Assembly (NCBI GenBank): GCA_963732365.1
Contig: CAVSZC010000005.1
Span: forward strand, 186,001 to 250,000
Length of the DNA: 64,000 bases
Direction of reading: 5' to 3'
From: SR-FBR-E99 sp963732365
GTDB lineage: Bacteria > Bacteroidota > Bacteroidia > Bacteroidales > VadinHA17
Part shown: piece after piece, positions 34,660 to 43,889 of the stretch
Layout: each line of letters starts with the position of its first letter
Position numbering within the stretch: the stretch's first letter is position 1
Notes under the pieces: generated by a model
The model's database searches: none
What the model was told of the DNA's origin: nothing
Seen by the model: only the letters and a program-made list of their open reading frames with translations
Made by a program: the position numbers and the translations under genes

Positions 34660-35400
34660 ATGGAAACCAACGTACAAAAACCGAAAAGAGATTCCGATAC
34701 CTCCAACAGGTTCATCATCGGGATATTACTGGTCATCGCCGGATTTATTCTGATCCTTGAGAAGACAACCGTTCTCCCTGCACCGCTTGATCATTTCATT
34801 GAAAATATAATATTCAGCTGGCAGATGCTGCTGATAGTCATCGGAGTGATCACCCTGGCCGGCTCAGGCAACAAGACACCGGGCATTGTACTTATCGCTG
34901 TCGGTGGATTCTTTCTCATACCTGAGCTTTTCAGCGACTACTTCAGGTCATTCAATTTCTTCTGGCCGGCACTCTTTATCGTGATAGGAGTGGTTCTGCT
35001 CATCAATTCCAGGCGGCTGGGGGACAGGCTGCACTATTCAACGGGAAGCAAGGCAGACATGATAGACTATGTCAACGTCTTCAGCGGTGCCGAGCGTCAG
35101 CTTATCACCGAAAATTTCATGGGCGGAAAAGTCACTTCAGTCTTCGGCGGAGGAGAAGTGGACCTGACAAGATCATCACTTGCCCCTGGCAACAACATAG
35201 TTGAAATTACTTGTATCTTTGGGGGAACAACGCTCATTGTTCCTGAAAGCTGGAATGTCATAATTGACGTCACTCCCATTCTCGGAGGTTTTTCCGACGG
35301 CCGTAAAATCGGAAGTGATGTAATAAGAGATACCACCAGGTCACTGACAGTCAAGGGTGTTGTTATATTCGGAGGTGGCGAATTAAAATGCCGTAAATAA
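34660..35400 (+). CDS. LiaF-like protein: transmembrane domain plus C-terminal envelope-stress domain
   Basis: A 246-residue protein. Residues 20-125 contain about four membrane helices similar to the preceding gene (FIIGILLVIAGFILILEK, WQMLLIVIGVITLAG, GIVLIAVGGFFLIPELF, WPALFIVIGVVLLIN). Residues 140-246 are a beta-rich soluble domain (YVNVFSGAERQLITENF, GKVTSVFGGGEVDL, ITCIFGGTTLIVPESW, VVIFGGGELKCRK) of the LiaF C-terminal type with repeating GG-turns. LiaF-like proteins restrain partner kinases under cell-envelope stress. The stop is 3 bases before the LytS-type kinase start, supporting a link. Confidence 0.78.
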   Translation: METNVQKPKRDSDTSNRFIIGILLVIAGFILILEKTTVLPAPLDHFIENIIFSWQMLLIVIGVITLAGSGNKTPGIVLIAVGGFFLIPELFSDYFRSFNFFWPALFIVIGVVLLINSRRLGDRLHYSTGSKADMIDYVNVFSGAERQLITENFMGGKVTSVFGGGEVDLTRSSLAPGNNIVEITCIFGGTTLIVPESWNVIIDVTPILGGFSDGRKIGSDVIRDTTRSLTVKGVVIFGGGELKCRK

Positions 35401-35403
35401 CCT

Positions 35404-36459
35404 ATGAGGCACCCTGTAATTGCAAACCGGTCAAGATTACTGGTATGGTGGCTGGCCTGGGCAGCACTTGCTGCCGGCCAGTCATCACTTATTCACTTTG
35501 TCTATGGGAGCAGCACCGATGCAGCTATAGCTGACGGTATTATCTCGATGACTCTTTTCGGATTGATCGGTCTTGCCGTCTGGTTCCCCTTAAGGTACAT
35601 GCTCAAGGACAATACTCAGATCTATTCAGATATCCTGAATCTTGTGCTTACAGGTACTGTCACGATTATTTTCTGGCTTTTTGCAACCAAATTTCTTGTG
35701 AGGACAATTGTCACGGAAAAGATGGATTATCAGCTGTTCTGGCATTCGGTCATATTTTTCCGGATCACGGCGGGAGTGCTTATCTTCTTCCTCATCATAC
35801 TCGTCTATTATTTATTCCTCAGCGTCACCAAGCTGGCAGAAAAGGCTTCCCGCCAGGCACAGCTGGAATCGCTGGTACGTGAGGCAGAGCTAAAAATCTT
35901 GCGATCACAGATTAATCCGCACTTCCTGTTCAACAGCCTTAACTCCATCAGTTCGCTCACTGTGACGGACCCGGTCAAAGCGAGAGAGATGATAGTAAAG
36001 CTGTCAGATTTCATGCGCTACTCTCTCTCATCGCGTAACGATCAGCCAGTGACACTCAGGAATGAAATGGAGAGCCTCAGGTTATACCTGGAGATCGAGA
36101 GGATCAGGTTCAGTGACCGTCTGGTCATAGAAGAGGAGATAAGCGATGAGTGCCTTCCGGCTCTGCTGCCGGGTCTGCTCTTGCAGCCGCTGTATGAGAA
36201 TGCGGTCAAGCACGGAGTGTACGAATCAACGGACAAGGTCACCATCAGGACCTCGGTCAGGAGGGATGGTGATTGGGTAGTAATCTCGGTAACAAATAAC
36301 ATTGACCCCGAGGCAATAGTGACACGAAAGGGGGCCGGCATAGGGCTGAAGAACGTGAGAGGAAGGCTTGAGCTCTTCTACGGGGAGAAGGGAGAGATGA
36401 AGGTTACCCGTAATGATGACAGTTTTAATGTCAACATGAGATTCCCTTACCAGGAATAG
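35404..36459 (+). CDS. LytS/YehU-type sensor histidine kinase
   Basis: A 351-residue membrane kinase. Four membrane helices occupy residues 12-140, then the His_kinase motif ILRSQINPHFLFNSLNSISS gives phospho-acceptor His173. The ATPase region has LLLQPLYENAVKHGV (N box) and GAGIGLKNVRGRL (G box). No sensor loop of note is present, so the stimulus is probably transmitted by the membrane segment or by the preceding LiaF-like protein. It is followed by the LytTR regulator 28 bases downstream. Confidence 0.92.
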   Translation: MRHPVIANRSRLLVWWLAWAALAAGQSSLIHFVYGSSTDAAIADGIISMTLFGLIGLAVWFPLRYMLKDNTQIYSDILNLVLTGTVTIIFWLFATKFLVRTIVTEKMDYQLFWHSVIFFRITAGVLIFFLIILVYYLFLSVTKLAEKASRQAQLESLVREAELKILRSQINPHFLFNSLNSISSLTVTDPVKAREMIVKLSDFMRYSLSSRNDQPVTLRNEMESLRLYLEIERIRFSDRLVIEEEISDECLPALLPGLLLQPLYENAVKHGVYESTDKVTIRTSVRRDGDWVVISVTNNIDPEAIVTRKGAGIGLKNVRGRLELFYGEKGEMKVTRNDDSFNVNMRFPYQE

Positions 36460-36487
36460 CCGGAAACTGTAAAAATCACCTGAAAAT

Positions 36488-37240
36488 ATGAAAAAAATAA
36501 GGGCACTGATCATAGAAGATGAATCCCCTGCGAGGGACCTGCTCAGGTTTATGCTTAAGGATCACCCGGAGATAGAGGTGATAGGCGAATGCGGCGACGG
36601 GTTCTGTGGTGCGAAAGAGATAAAGGAGAAACGGCCTGACCTCATATTCCTGGATATACAAATGCCCAAACTGACAGGCTTTGAGCTGCTTGAGGTTCTG
36701 GATGAGAGACCGCAGGTTATCTTCACCACTGCCTTTGATCAGTATGCCATAAGGGCATTTGAGCTTAATGCCGTCGATTATCTGCTCAAGCCGTTTTCCA
36801 GGGAGAGGTTCGATGATGCTCTTGCCAAGGCTGTCAGCCGAATAGGGATGGAGACCGAAGAGCCTGTCAAAATTGAGAACCTCATAACCACCGTCACCGA
36901 AGCGGAAGGGTACCTGACAAGGATAGTATTCAGGAAGGGGGCCGGGATAAAAATCATTCCGCTGAACAACATCTCTTACCTTGCTGCAGAGGATGACTAT
37001 GTCATGATCTATTACAATGAAGGCAAAGCCCTGAAGCCCAAGACCATGAAATACTATGAGGAGCACCTTCCCCCGTCGCTCTTCCTGAGGATACACAGGT
37101 CATTCATGGTGAACGTGGAGCACATTACCCGCCTTGAACCCTACAGCAAGGATAACTATGTTGCAGTCCTCAAGTCAGGGGAAAAGATTCCTGTCAGCAG
37201 GGCCGGATACAAACTACTCAGGGAGAAGCTCAGCTTTTAA
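36488..37240 (+). CDS. LytTR family response regulator
   Basis: A 250-residue protein: receiver domain (residues 3-120) with acidic pocket Glu10-Asp11, phospho-acceptor Asp56 in FLDIQMP, switch Thr in FTTAFDQYA, and Lys in YLLKPFSRE; LytTR DNA-binding domain (about 140-250) with YLAAEDDYVMIYY and FLRIHRSFMVNVEHI. It pairs with the kinase immediately upstream. The gene's stop overlaps that of convergent yidD by four bases. Likely targets include the local operon; no binding site is identified. Confidence 0.93.
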   Translation: MKKIRALIIEDESPARDLLRFMLKDHPEIEVIGECGDGFCGAKEIKEKRPDLIFLDIQMPKLTGFELLEVLDERPQVIFTTAFDQYAIRAFELNAVDYLLKPFSRERFDDALAKAVSRIGMETEEPVKIENLITTVTEAEGYLTRIVFRKGAGIKIIPLNNISYLAAEDDYVMIYYNEGKALKPKTMKYYEEHLPPSLFLRIHRSFMVNVEHITRLEPYSKDNYVAVLKSGEKIPVSRAGYKLLREKLSF

Positions 37241-37551
37241 TCATGATCCTTCAGCCTGTTGCATTTAGGCCTGAACCTTAAGTATTCACCCGCGGGCCTG
37301 TAACGTCTGAATATAAGGCGGGGAACGGGGTCATACCCGTGGGTTCCGCCCGGCCTGCATCGCAGAATACGTCCTGAAGACATCAGAAGGGCCCTGACCG
37401 GACCGTGAAGCCTGAAGGCATCAATGGCATACTGTGAACAGGTTGGAATGTGCCTGCATGACGGCGGGGTAAACGGAGAGATGAACCAGCGGTAGAAATA
37501 GACCGGAACAAGCAGCAAAAAAGATAATATCTTTGCCATCGCCTTCAGCAT
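37237..37551 (-). CDS. yidD: Membrane protein insertion efficiency factor YidD
   Basis: About 104 residues from MLKAMAKILSFLLLVPVYFY; a start four codons later (37539) is also possible. The family motif WFISPFTPPSCRHIPTCSQY, with two conserved Cys, and YAIDAF are clear, and the C-terminal tail is basic. YidD is a small amphipathic inner-membrane protein that helps YidC insert membrane proteins. It is convergent with the LytTR gene (four-base stop overlap) and divergent from the peptidase gene. Confidence 0.88.
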   Translation of the reverse strand: MLKAMAKILSFLLLVPVYFYRWFISPFTPPSCRHIPTCSQYAIDAFRLHGPVRALLMSSGRILRCRPGGTHGYDPVPRLIFRRYRPAGEYLRFRPKCNRLKDHD

Positions 37552-37660
37552 CGCTGCCAAAGATAAGCTGATTGACATGACAAAATGACCTGATGGCAGA
37601 ACAAAATGCTGATGGCAGACGTTTTGAAGTATAAAAGAAAAAATAAACGGAGGAAAAAAA

Positions 37661-38365
37661 ATGGATGGAATGTTCATGCATAACGGAGCTTACTGGATCA
37701 TATTCATAGTCTTCATGGCGCTAAGCTGGATTGTAAGCGCCAGGCTCAAATCCAAATTCAGGCAATATTCCAAAGTGCCTATCGGAAGCGGCATGACCGG
37801 CCGCGATGTTGCAGAAAAGATGCTGCGTGACAGCGGTATTAAGGATGTCAGCGTTAACAGTGTTGAGGGTGAGCTGACTGACCATTACAACCCGATGAAG
37901 AAAACCATCAACCTGAGCCGTGAGGTATATTCAGGCGCCAGCGTTGCTGCCGCTGCAGTTGCTGCTCACGAGACCGGGCATGCCATCCAGCATGCCAGGG
38001 CATATGCATGGCTGACCCTGAGGTCAAAACTGGTGCCTGTCGTCAGCTTCTCATCAAACTGGGTGCAGTGGTTACTTCTTGCCGGTGTGATACTTCTCAA
38101 CTCAAGGCCGGAGATACTCCTGATCGGAATAGTGCTTTTCGGACTCACAACCCTGTTCAGCATCATAACACTGCCTGTGGAGATCAATGCATCAAAGAGA
38201 GCCCTTGCATGGCTTGCCGACTCCGGCATAACATACTCGGGGACACATGACAAGGCTGAGGATGCACTCAAGTGGGCTGCATATACATACGTAATCGCCG
38301 CACTCGGATCACTTGCAACGCTCGTATACTACATCATGATGTTCCTTGGCTCCAGGGACAGATAG
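37661..38365 (+). CDS. Membrane zinc metallopeptidase (YugP-like)
   Basis: A 234-residue membrane protein with a strong ribosome-binding site (GGAGG, 9 bases before ATG). The N-terminal helix (AYWIIFIVFMALSWIV) precedes a soluble loop with the zinc motif HETGH at residues 103-107 (Glu104 base), then a membrane pair (WLLLAGVILL, LFGLTTLFSIITL). Family PF04298 peptidases of this type are found widely in bacteria; substrate unknown. The final helix near residue 215 completes the membrane anchor. It is transcribed alone, ahead of the convergent methyltransferase gene. Confidence 0.88.
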   Translation: MDGMFMHNGAYWIIFIVFMALSWIVSARLKSKFRQYSKVPIGSGMTGRDVAEKMLRDSGIKDVSVNSVEGELTDHYNPMKKTINLSREVYSGASVAAAAVAAHETGHAIQHARAYAWLTLRSKLVPVVSFSSNWVQWLLLAGVILLNSRPEILLIGIVLFGLTTLFSIITLPVEINASKRALAWLADSGITYSGTHDKAEDALKWAAYTYVIAALGSLATLVYYIMMFLGSRDR

Positions 38366-38375
38366 AGGAATCTCT

Positions 38376-39110
38376 TCATCTTCCCTCAACATAGAGGAAT
38401 TTCGTTCTCTTGACCATGTAACTTATGACGGCCCAGAATATCAGTGCTGCAACCAGCAGTACGATATAGAGCGATTCCATGTAGATCTTTCCCGTAACGG
38501 CCAGGTTGCGTACCATATCAAGCACTGCAAAGACAATAAACAGGTTGGCTGCCCTGTTGTATTCACGCTTGAGAACCGCCCTGAAGGAGAACGGGAGCAG
38601 TGGCTTTGTGTAATGCCTGAATCCCGGTATCACCGCCTTTACCCGAAAGGCCCAAATGTCATAGGCTTCTCCGAATTTGCGGCGGAGATACTGCTCCTCG
38701 GCAAAAATAATTCTCTCATAACATATCCAGAAGAGCAGGATATAGATTACAGTGCACCATACAGACCTGAGGAAGAGTACAGGTCCGAGACCCGCAAGAA
38801 AATTTCCCGCATAAATGGGATGGCGTATAACCGAGTAAATGCCCGTGGTATTGAGCTCGTCAGCCAGCTGATCTATCACACTCCTGCCTGAAGTGTTCCT
38901 GGGGACGTAGCCGAGAGTATACGACCTGAGGGCCTCTCCTGCCAGCGACACGGCGATACAGATCAGCTCCCAGGTAAGGCTGAAGTATATTACGCTTCTG
39001 TTTGCTATGAACAGATAACCGGAGGCCAGAGCGATGATAGCCACCGGTAACCAGTTTCTTCTTCTGAATAACCAGTTTCCGGATTTCTCAAGTTCATGGA
39101 CAAGTGACAT
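38376..39110 (-). CDS. Isoprenylcysteine or phospholipid methyltransferase-like membrane protein
   Basis: A 244-residue membrane protein with about six hydrophobic segments and the ICMT/PEMT signature IYSVIRHPIYAGNFLAGLG, in which the HP motif binds SAM, followed by YERIIFAEEQYLRRKFGEAY. These enzymes methylate lipid head groups or isoprenylcysteine carboxyls; prokaryotic members usually have unknown substrates. It lies between a peptidase gene (opposite strand, 10-base gap) and the outer-membrane barrel gene. No ribosome-binding feature of note. Confidence 0.78.
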   Translation of the reverse strand: MSLVHELEKSGNWLFRRRNWLPVAIIALASGYLFIANRSVIYFSLTWELICIAVSLAGEALRSYTLGYVPRNTSGRSVIDQLADELNTTGIYSVIRHPIYAGNFLAGLGPVLFLRSVWCTVIYILLFWICYERIIFAEEQYLRRKFGEAYDIWAFRVKAVIPGFRHYTKPLLPFSFRAVLKREYNRAANLFIVFAVLDMVRNLAVTGKIYMESLYIVLLVAALIFWAVISYMVKRTKFLYVEGR

Positions 39111-39145
39111 ACATGCGGCGTTGATGCCGTAAATGTATGAAAATT

Positions 39146-40297
39146 TCAGAAACTATACTTTATCCTGAGGAAGCCCATGTTGATCTGTGTCTCATCACCT
39201 GAAACAACGCTCTCGAAATACTGCCATACCAGTGAGAAATCGACGTTTTCAGCCAATGAGAAGTCAACTGAGGGGCCTGCATAATAACCCTTCAGATCAG
39301 GATACCATATAGCAGACAGAGAGAGGTTAAGCAGCGGCATAGGGGTATAGGTCACCTGTCCCATGAGGGTGAACTCAGAGAAGGCGAGGCTTCTTGCGGT
39401 TAATCCCCCCCTGTAAAAATCCCTGAAGCTGTCAATGGCAACAGGATTGCTTGAATACATAAACTGTGTTATGGCGGTGAATTTATCAGAAAATACCCTG
39501 TCGACGCCGGCGGTTGCTATCACTGTCCCCTCTTCAGACGGTGCGTCTCCGAAGGGGAGAAACCATGTTGCCTCGCCCCTCAGCGAGTATGAGCCGGCAT
39601 TGGCTGACCACCCTGTTCCGAGGGTAATCATATCTCCTTCACTCTCCCCGGCAAGAAACTGAAGGTCGGCGTAAGGGATGCTGAACCGCCATAGAGCTGC
39701 AGCAGTGACCGCCCCGGTGTTATCTGCCTTTACTGCTATTTCAGCAGACGAAGAAGCCCCCGGTGACCAGATAACCCTTACGGCGTCGCTGCCGGGACGT
39801 TCGACATAGTCAAAATCAAAATAGGAGTATGTATTGAAGATATCATTGGGGTTCCATACCAGCGCCTGGCTCCAGTTTATGCGCTGGCGGCCTGCACTGA
39901 CCTGAAGGGTCCCTGCAGTGAAATCGACTGATGCCCTGTCAATGAAGGTATTTAAAATGACTGACTGTTCATCGATTATATTCCATGACATGTCAACCCA
40001 TCCCTGGTCATAGCCTATCGAAGAGGCGTATGACGGATCTGCAAGCAGCAGATCACCCGTTATGAGCCTGTTCCGTACCTCGAGGGTGATGGTTGTCCTG
40101 CTGCCCGGATAGGCTTTGAAATTGAGCCTGTTATGCAGCATGCTGCTGTTTATCCAAATATCGGAAGGGTACTCAAACATGGCGTTATGCAGCCACGATG
40201 CATAGCCGCCTGCCGAGAACTTCTCCGGCGTCTCCTGCGACTGCGATGATATCGTAAGAATTATCGCAGCCAGTGTCAGCAGAGCCCTTTTCTTCAT
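39146..40297 (-). CDS. Outer-membrane beta-barrel protein (DUF1302-like porin type)
   Basis: A 383-residue exported protein with signal peptide (KKRALLTLAAIILTISSQSQ). The body has many alternating-strand segments and ends in KYSF with a terminal Phe typical of barrel proteins. The motif GRQRINWSQALVWNPNDIFN then YVERPGSDAVRV recalls the DUF1302/alginate export-like family. It shares one base with the end of the ATPase gene (stop and start as TGATG), so it is translated with it. A role as outer-membrane pore of the ABC export system is inferred from the operon. Confidence 0.75.
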   Translation of the reverse strand: MKKRALLTLAAIILTISSQSQETPEKFSAGGYASWLHNAMFEYPSDIWINSSMLHNRLNFKAYPGSRTTITLEVRNRLITGDLLLADPSYASSIGYDQGWVDMSWNIIDEQSVILNTFIDRASVDFTAGTLQVSAGRQRINWSQALVWNPNDIFNTYSYFDFDYVERPGSDAVRVIWSPGASSSAEIAVKADNTGAVTAAALWRFSIPYADLQFLAGESEGDMITLGTGWSANAGSYSLRGEATWFLPFGDAPSEEGTVIATAGVDRVFSDKFTAITQFMYSSNPVAIDSFRDFYRGGLTARSLAFSEFTLMGQVTYTPMPLLNLSLSAIWYPDLKGYYAGPSVDFSLAENVDFSLVWQYFESVVSGDETQINMGFLRIKYSF

Positions 40298-40989
40298 CAG
40301 TTATTGTTTACCCTTATGTCAGAGACAATGCGGCCATCTTCCAGTGTTATGACCCTGCGTGCCCTCTTCATCACCCTTATGTCATGAGTCGAGAAGATGA
40401 AGGTCATCTTTTCATCATGATTAAGTTTCTCCATTATATCAAGCAGTGTCTCTGCAGATTTTGTGTCGAGGTTTGCCGTGGGTTCATCTGCCAGGATGAA
40501 CTCCGGCCTGGGCGCCAGTGCCCTCGCCACTGCTACCCTTTGCTGCTGCCCCCCTGACAGCTGCGAGGGGCGGCTGTTGTGACGGTCAGAGAGACCTACG
40601 GATGCCAGCATCTCATCGGTACGGGCCTTGCGTTTCTCTTTGGGCCACTTCTGCAGATTCAGGATGAACCCGACGTTTTCCGAAGCAGTGAGAACTGGTA
40701 TCAGGTTATACGACTGAAAGACGAAGCCCACGTGTTCCATCCTGAAGTCGATCAGTTCCGAAGGCTTAAGCTCAGATAGCCGGTGGCCCGCGACAATGAT
40801 CTCCCCTCCGGTGGGCTGGTCAAGGCCGCCGATGAGGTTCAGCAGCGTTGTCTTACCTGACCCTGACGGCCCGACAATCACTGCAAAATCACCTTTCTCA
40901 AAACTGAGATTGACACCGTTGACTGCCTTCACCTCTACCTCGGTATCATGGTAGGTCTTATAAACATCATTGATTTCGACTACTTTCAT
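40297..40989 (-). CDS. ABC transporter ATPase (LolD/MacB type)
   Basis: A 230-residue ATP-binding subunit. It has Walker A VGPSGSGKTTLLNLIGGLDQ, the signature LSGGQQQRVAVARAL, Walker B FILADEPTANLD and switch His in STHDIRVM. The LolD-like pattern and its two large permease partners fit the FtsX/MacB mechanotransmission class rather than an importer. It is 18 bases from the upstream permease. No substrate-binding protein is encoded here. Confidence 0.92.
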   Translation of the reverse strand: MKVVEINDVYKTYHDTEVEVKAVNGVNLSFEKGDFAVIVGPSGSGKTTLLNLIGGLDQPTGGEIIVAGHRLSELKPSELIDFRMEHVGFVFQSYNLIPVLTASENVGFILNLQKWPKEKRKARTDEMLASVGLSDRHNSRPSQLSGGQQQRVAVARALAPRPEFILADEPTANLDTKSAETLLDIMEKLNHDEKMTFIFSTHDIRVMKRARRVITLEDGRIVSDIRVNNN

Positions 40990-41007
40990 GGTTATCGGGT
41001 TTTGTTG

Positions 41008-42435
41008 TTATTCTCCTCTTAAAGCTTCCACCGGATTTAACTGCAGCGCCTTGCGGGCAGGGTATATGGCTGATAATATTCCGGTGATAACGATCAGCAC
41101 GGTCAGCATTAGAAAGAAATCGGCACCTATTATGGGATAGAGATGGGCAGAGTATCCGAATGCTTCCATCCCTTCCGAATACTTCACCAGGTTAATGCCG
41201 GTGCGGCCGGTTATTCCTATGACTACCCCGCTTACCACCATGCCGGCAAAGCCTCCCACGACCGAGAGGAATATCGATTCGAGCATTATCATGGTGAAAA
41301 CACGGCGCCGGTTCATCCCTATTGCAGACAGCATGCCCAGCTCGCGTGTACGCTCGAGGACAGACATAAGCATTGTATTCACTATTCCGAAAGCCAGGGC
41401 AGCCAGTATCAGTGCCATAAAAATGCCGTAGATCTGGTTCATGTAATCGGCTATCATGGCCAGGTCTGTCTGTATCTCCTTCCAGTTCATTACTTCAAGG
41501 CCGGGCAGAGCCTCCGTCACTTCCGGGGTAATCCTGTCAGTGAGGTCATTGTCTGCCAGCCGTGCAATTATCCGGTGGTACTCTCCCTCCCCGAGGCCAG
41601 TCAGCCTGCGGAGTTCATTTTCCGGAACAAAGACTGACATCGCTTCGAAAAGGTCGTTGTTTGTACGGAAGATGCCGCATATCCTGAACGCAGCCCCGGT
41701 CTGGTTATCGTCAGCATCAAGAAAGGTAAGTATGATCCTCGACCCTTCGCGGTATGACCAGGCTGCCTCCCTGATCATCATCCCGTATTCTTTTGCCTCC
41801 CTGGCAGATAACAGTCCGGTAAAGGCTTCCGTCAGCTTCTTCTCGGTGGTGAACCGCTGGTTTTCAAGTGGTTTAAGCTTTTGAACCACAGAAGATGGCA
41901 CCCCGCCTTCTTCAAGAGTATCGAGCGACTCCTTCGTCAGAATGTACCTGATGATGTAGAGTTCCTTTGCCAGTTTCTCTCCGATGAAGGCACTGTTGAG
42001 CCTTGTGTCACTGCCGAAGTAGCTCCCTGTTCCCGGGATAAGCCTCGTTTTGAGGGTGAATATCTCCTCTTCCCCTTCGACATTTATGCCGGTGATCTCC
42101 ACTCCGGTGCTCCCTGCAGAAGTAGAGGCAATACCCCTTACAATGATCCTTTCTGCAATATGGGTTACTTCCGGTATGTTTTGAAGTACTGAGATCACCT
42201 TTTCGGGCTCCGGGATGACGTTTTTCAGGTCACTGCTGCTCCTGAACTCTTTGTTGTTGATCTGGATATGCGAGAGCTCCTCGTTTACAGCGGCATCAAT
42301 CCGCTGAACAATGGAACTGTTTATTGCTGCCATCGCAAAGACACCTGCAAAGACACCCACCGTAACGGCAGCAATGACTGTCAGGCTTCTTGTCCTGTTC
42401 CTCCAGACGTTTTTCCAGGCAATAGATGTTATCAT
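41008..42435 (-). CDS. ABC transporter permease (FtsX/MacB family), second copy
   Basis: A 475-residue inner-membrane protein: one N-terminal membrane helix (SLTVIAAVTVGVFAGVFAMA), a large periplasmic domain (about residues 45-330), then three helices near the C-terminus (FGIVNTMLMSVLERTRELGMLSAIG motif region). The EHVTRELGML-type motif, seen as LERTRELGMLSAIGMN, is the FtsX coupling site. Together with the other permease it makes a MacB-like heterodimer. Adjacent genes have 11- and 18-base spacing. Confidence 0.88.
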   Translation of the reverse strand: MITSIAWKNVWRNRTRSLTVIAAVTVGVFAGVFAMAAINSSIVQRIDAAVNEELSHIQINNKEFRSSSDLKNVIPEPEKVISVLQNIPEVTHIAERIIVRGIASTSAGSTGVEITGINVEGEEEIFTLKTRLIPGTGSYFGSDTRLNSAFIGEKLAKELYIIRYILTKESLDTLEEGGVPSSVVQKLKPLENQRFTTEKKLTEAFTGLLSAREAKEYGMMIREAAWSYREGSRIILTFLDADDNQTGAAFRICGIFRTNNDLFEAMSVFVPENELRRLTGLGEGEYHRIIARLADNDLTDRITPEVTEALPGLEVMNWKEIQTDLAMIADYMNQIYGIFMALILAALAFGIVNTMLMSVLERTRELGMLSAIGMNRRRVFTMIMLESIFLSVVGGFAGMVVSGVVIGITGRTGINLVKYSEGMEAFGYSAHLYPIIGADFFLMLTVLIVITGILSAIYPARKALQLNPVEALRGE

Positions 42436-42446
42436 GATTTCTTCCG

Positions 42447-43862
42447 TTAGGCCCTGATAGCATTAATAACATTCATTTTGAAGATCTTGCGGACGCTGAA
42501 GGTGATCGCAATCAGAAGGATAAGGAGAACGATCACTACCTGCCACAGGTAATATGTGTCTGGCAACAGCATCGGCATCACGGGATCGAAGCCGTAATCC
42601 TCGTACATCTTTGCCATCTCACCGGTAAAACGGAGTGGTCTGGCATACCCGAGGAATACGATGGGGAGCGAACCTGCCACACCGGCTGCCACACCGAGGA
42701 ACCCCACCAGAAACATTTCCATGGAAATCACTTTGGCCAGCTTGCCTTTCTGCATGCCGATGGAGACCAGCATGCCAAACTCACGACGTCTTTCAGCCAT
42801 CATCATCAGCACTGTGCCGAATACCCCGAAGGCTATCACCAGGTACAGGATACCGATCATAATTGCACCGCTCTTGTTGTCTGCCTCCATCTGGTTGAGG
42901 AGAAGGGCATTCATCTCCTTCCATGTGCGGATGGCGAGACCGTCACCGGTAATCTGTCCCAGCCTGTTACGGGTCATAATAATATCATCCTCATTTGTAT
43001 CCCGTACGCTTATAATGGCGGAAGTAGCAATATCCGGGGCAGCATACAGATAGCGTGCATCATTCAGGGTGAGGTATACAAACCTGTTGTCTATTTCAGG
43101 CTGTGGCATCCGTACGATGCCTTTTATAATGTACAGTCCCGCTGCCGTTGTACCGTGGTAACCCTGCCCCATCAGCACGAGTGTATCTCCCACACCGGTG
43201 TGAAGATATTCTGACAGGCCATTGCCGATGACAGCATAACCAGAATCGGCAGATGTCAGGTAACCATTCTCAAAAGCGGCATGCTTTCTGAAGAGCGGGA
43301 GGACTTCACTTGTATCAGTCCTGCCGATGCCAAGGATGGAGATGAGACTTGCCTCGTCAGTGAAAGATTCATTGACAAATACATCAAGCAATTTCCCTGT
43401 CCGGCCTGGCAGGCTTTCAGCCTTCAGGGCCTCAACAGACTCCGGGGTCAGCCTGTACCTGACCAGGCGGTTTATGATGTTAAGTCCCTTCATCTCATTT
43501 TCGGGGTCCATCCCAATTACCATAACACCCTGTGTGCGGCTGCCGGCTGCGGCAAGGGCAAATGATTCGAGTTTGGGAATGACTGCAGTCACGTTCGGAT
43601 CACCCTCTATCCTGCTGATGAGTTCAGGATCAATGACAAAGCCGTTGTCAAGGCTTGACTCATCTATGTAATCAGTGTGCTGAAGCTGCAGATAGCCGGT
43701 ATACGATTCAATGACATCCCTGTACATCTTCTCATATGTTCCAAGCTGGAACGATCTCATTACCAGTGCGAAGAACACCGCAAAAAACACTGAGGCGGCA
43801 GTGATGAGGGTTCTTCTCCTGTTTCGCCACAGGTTCCTCCAGGCGAGCTGATAATCCTTCAT
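42447..43862 (-). CDS. ABC transporter permease (FtsX/MacB family), first copy
   Basis: A 471-residue protein with the same architecture as the following permease. N-terminal helix AASVFFAVFFALVMRSFQLG, a large periplasmic domain, then helices near VIAFGVFGTVLMMMAERRRE and GMLVSIGMQKGKL. It starts MKDYQLAWRNLWRNRRRTLI, a common MacB-like opening. The two permeases are clearly different in sequence, so they may form an asymmetric pair. It is 27 bases from the carrier gene. Confidence 0.88.
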   Translation of the reverse strand: MKDYQLAWRNLWRNRRRTLITAASVFFAVFFALVMRSFQLGTYEKMYRDVIESYTGYLQLQHTDYIDESSLDNGFVIDPELISRIEGDPNVTAVIPKLESFALAAAGSRTQGVMVIGMDPENEMKGLNIINRLVRYRLTPESVEALKAESLPGRTGKLLDVFVNESFTDEASLISILGIGRTDTSEVLPLFRKHAAFENGYLTSADSGYAVIGNGLSEYLHTGVGDTLVLMGQGYHGTTAAGLYIIKGIVRMPQPEIDNRFVYLTLNDARYLYAAPDIATSAIISVRDTNEDDIIMTRNRLGQITGDGLAIRTWKEMNALLLNQMEADNKSGAIMIGILYLVIAFGVFGTVLMMMAERRREFGMLVSIGMQKGKLAKVISMEMFLVGFLGVAAGVAGSLPIVFLGYARPLRFTGEMAKMYEDYGFDPVMPMLLPDTYYLWQVVIVLLILLIAITFSVRKIFKMNVINAIRA

Positions 43863-43889
43863 AGCGATAATCCTTTCATTAACTGGACC

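Noticed and set aside
36476..37096. Minus-strand frame opposite the LytTR regulator
   Set aside because: The regulator is complete on the plus strand with receiver and LytTR motifs, and the minus frame has no known motif.
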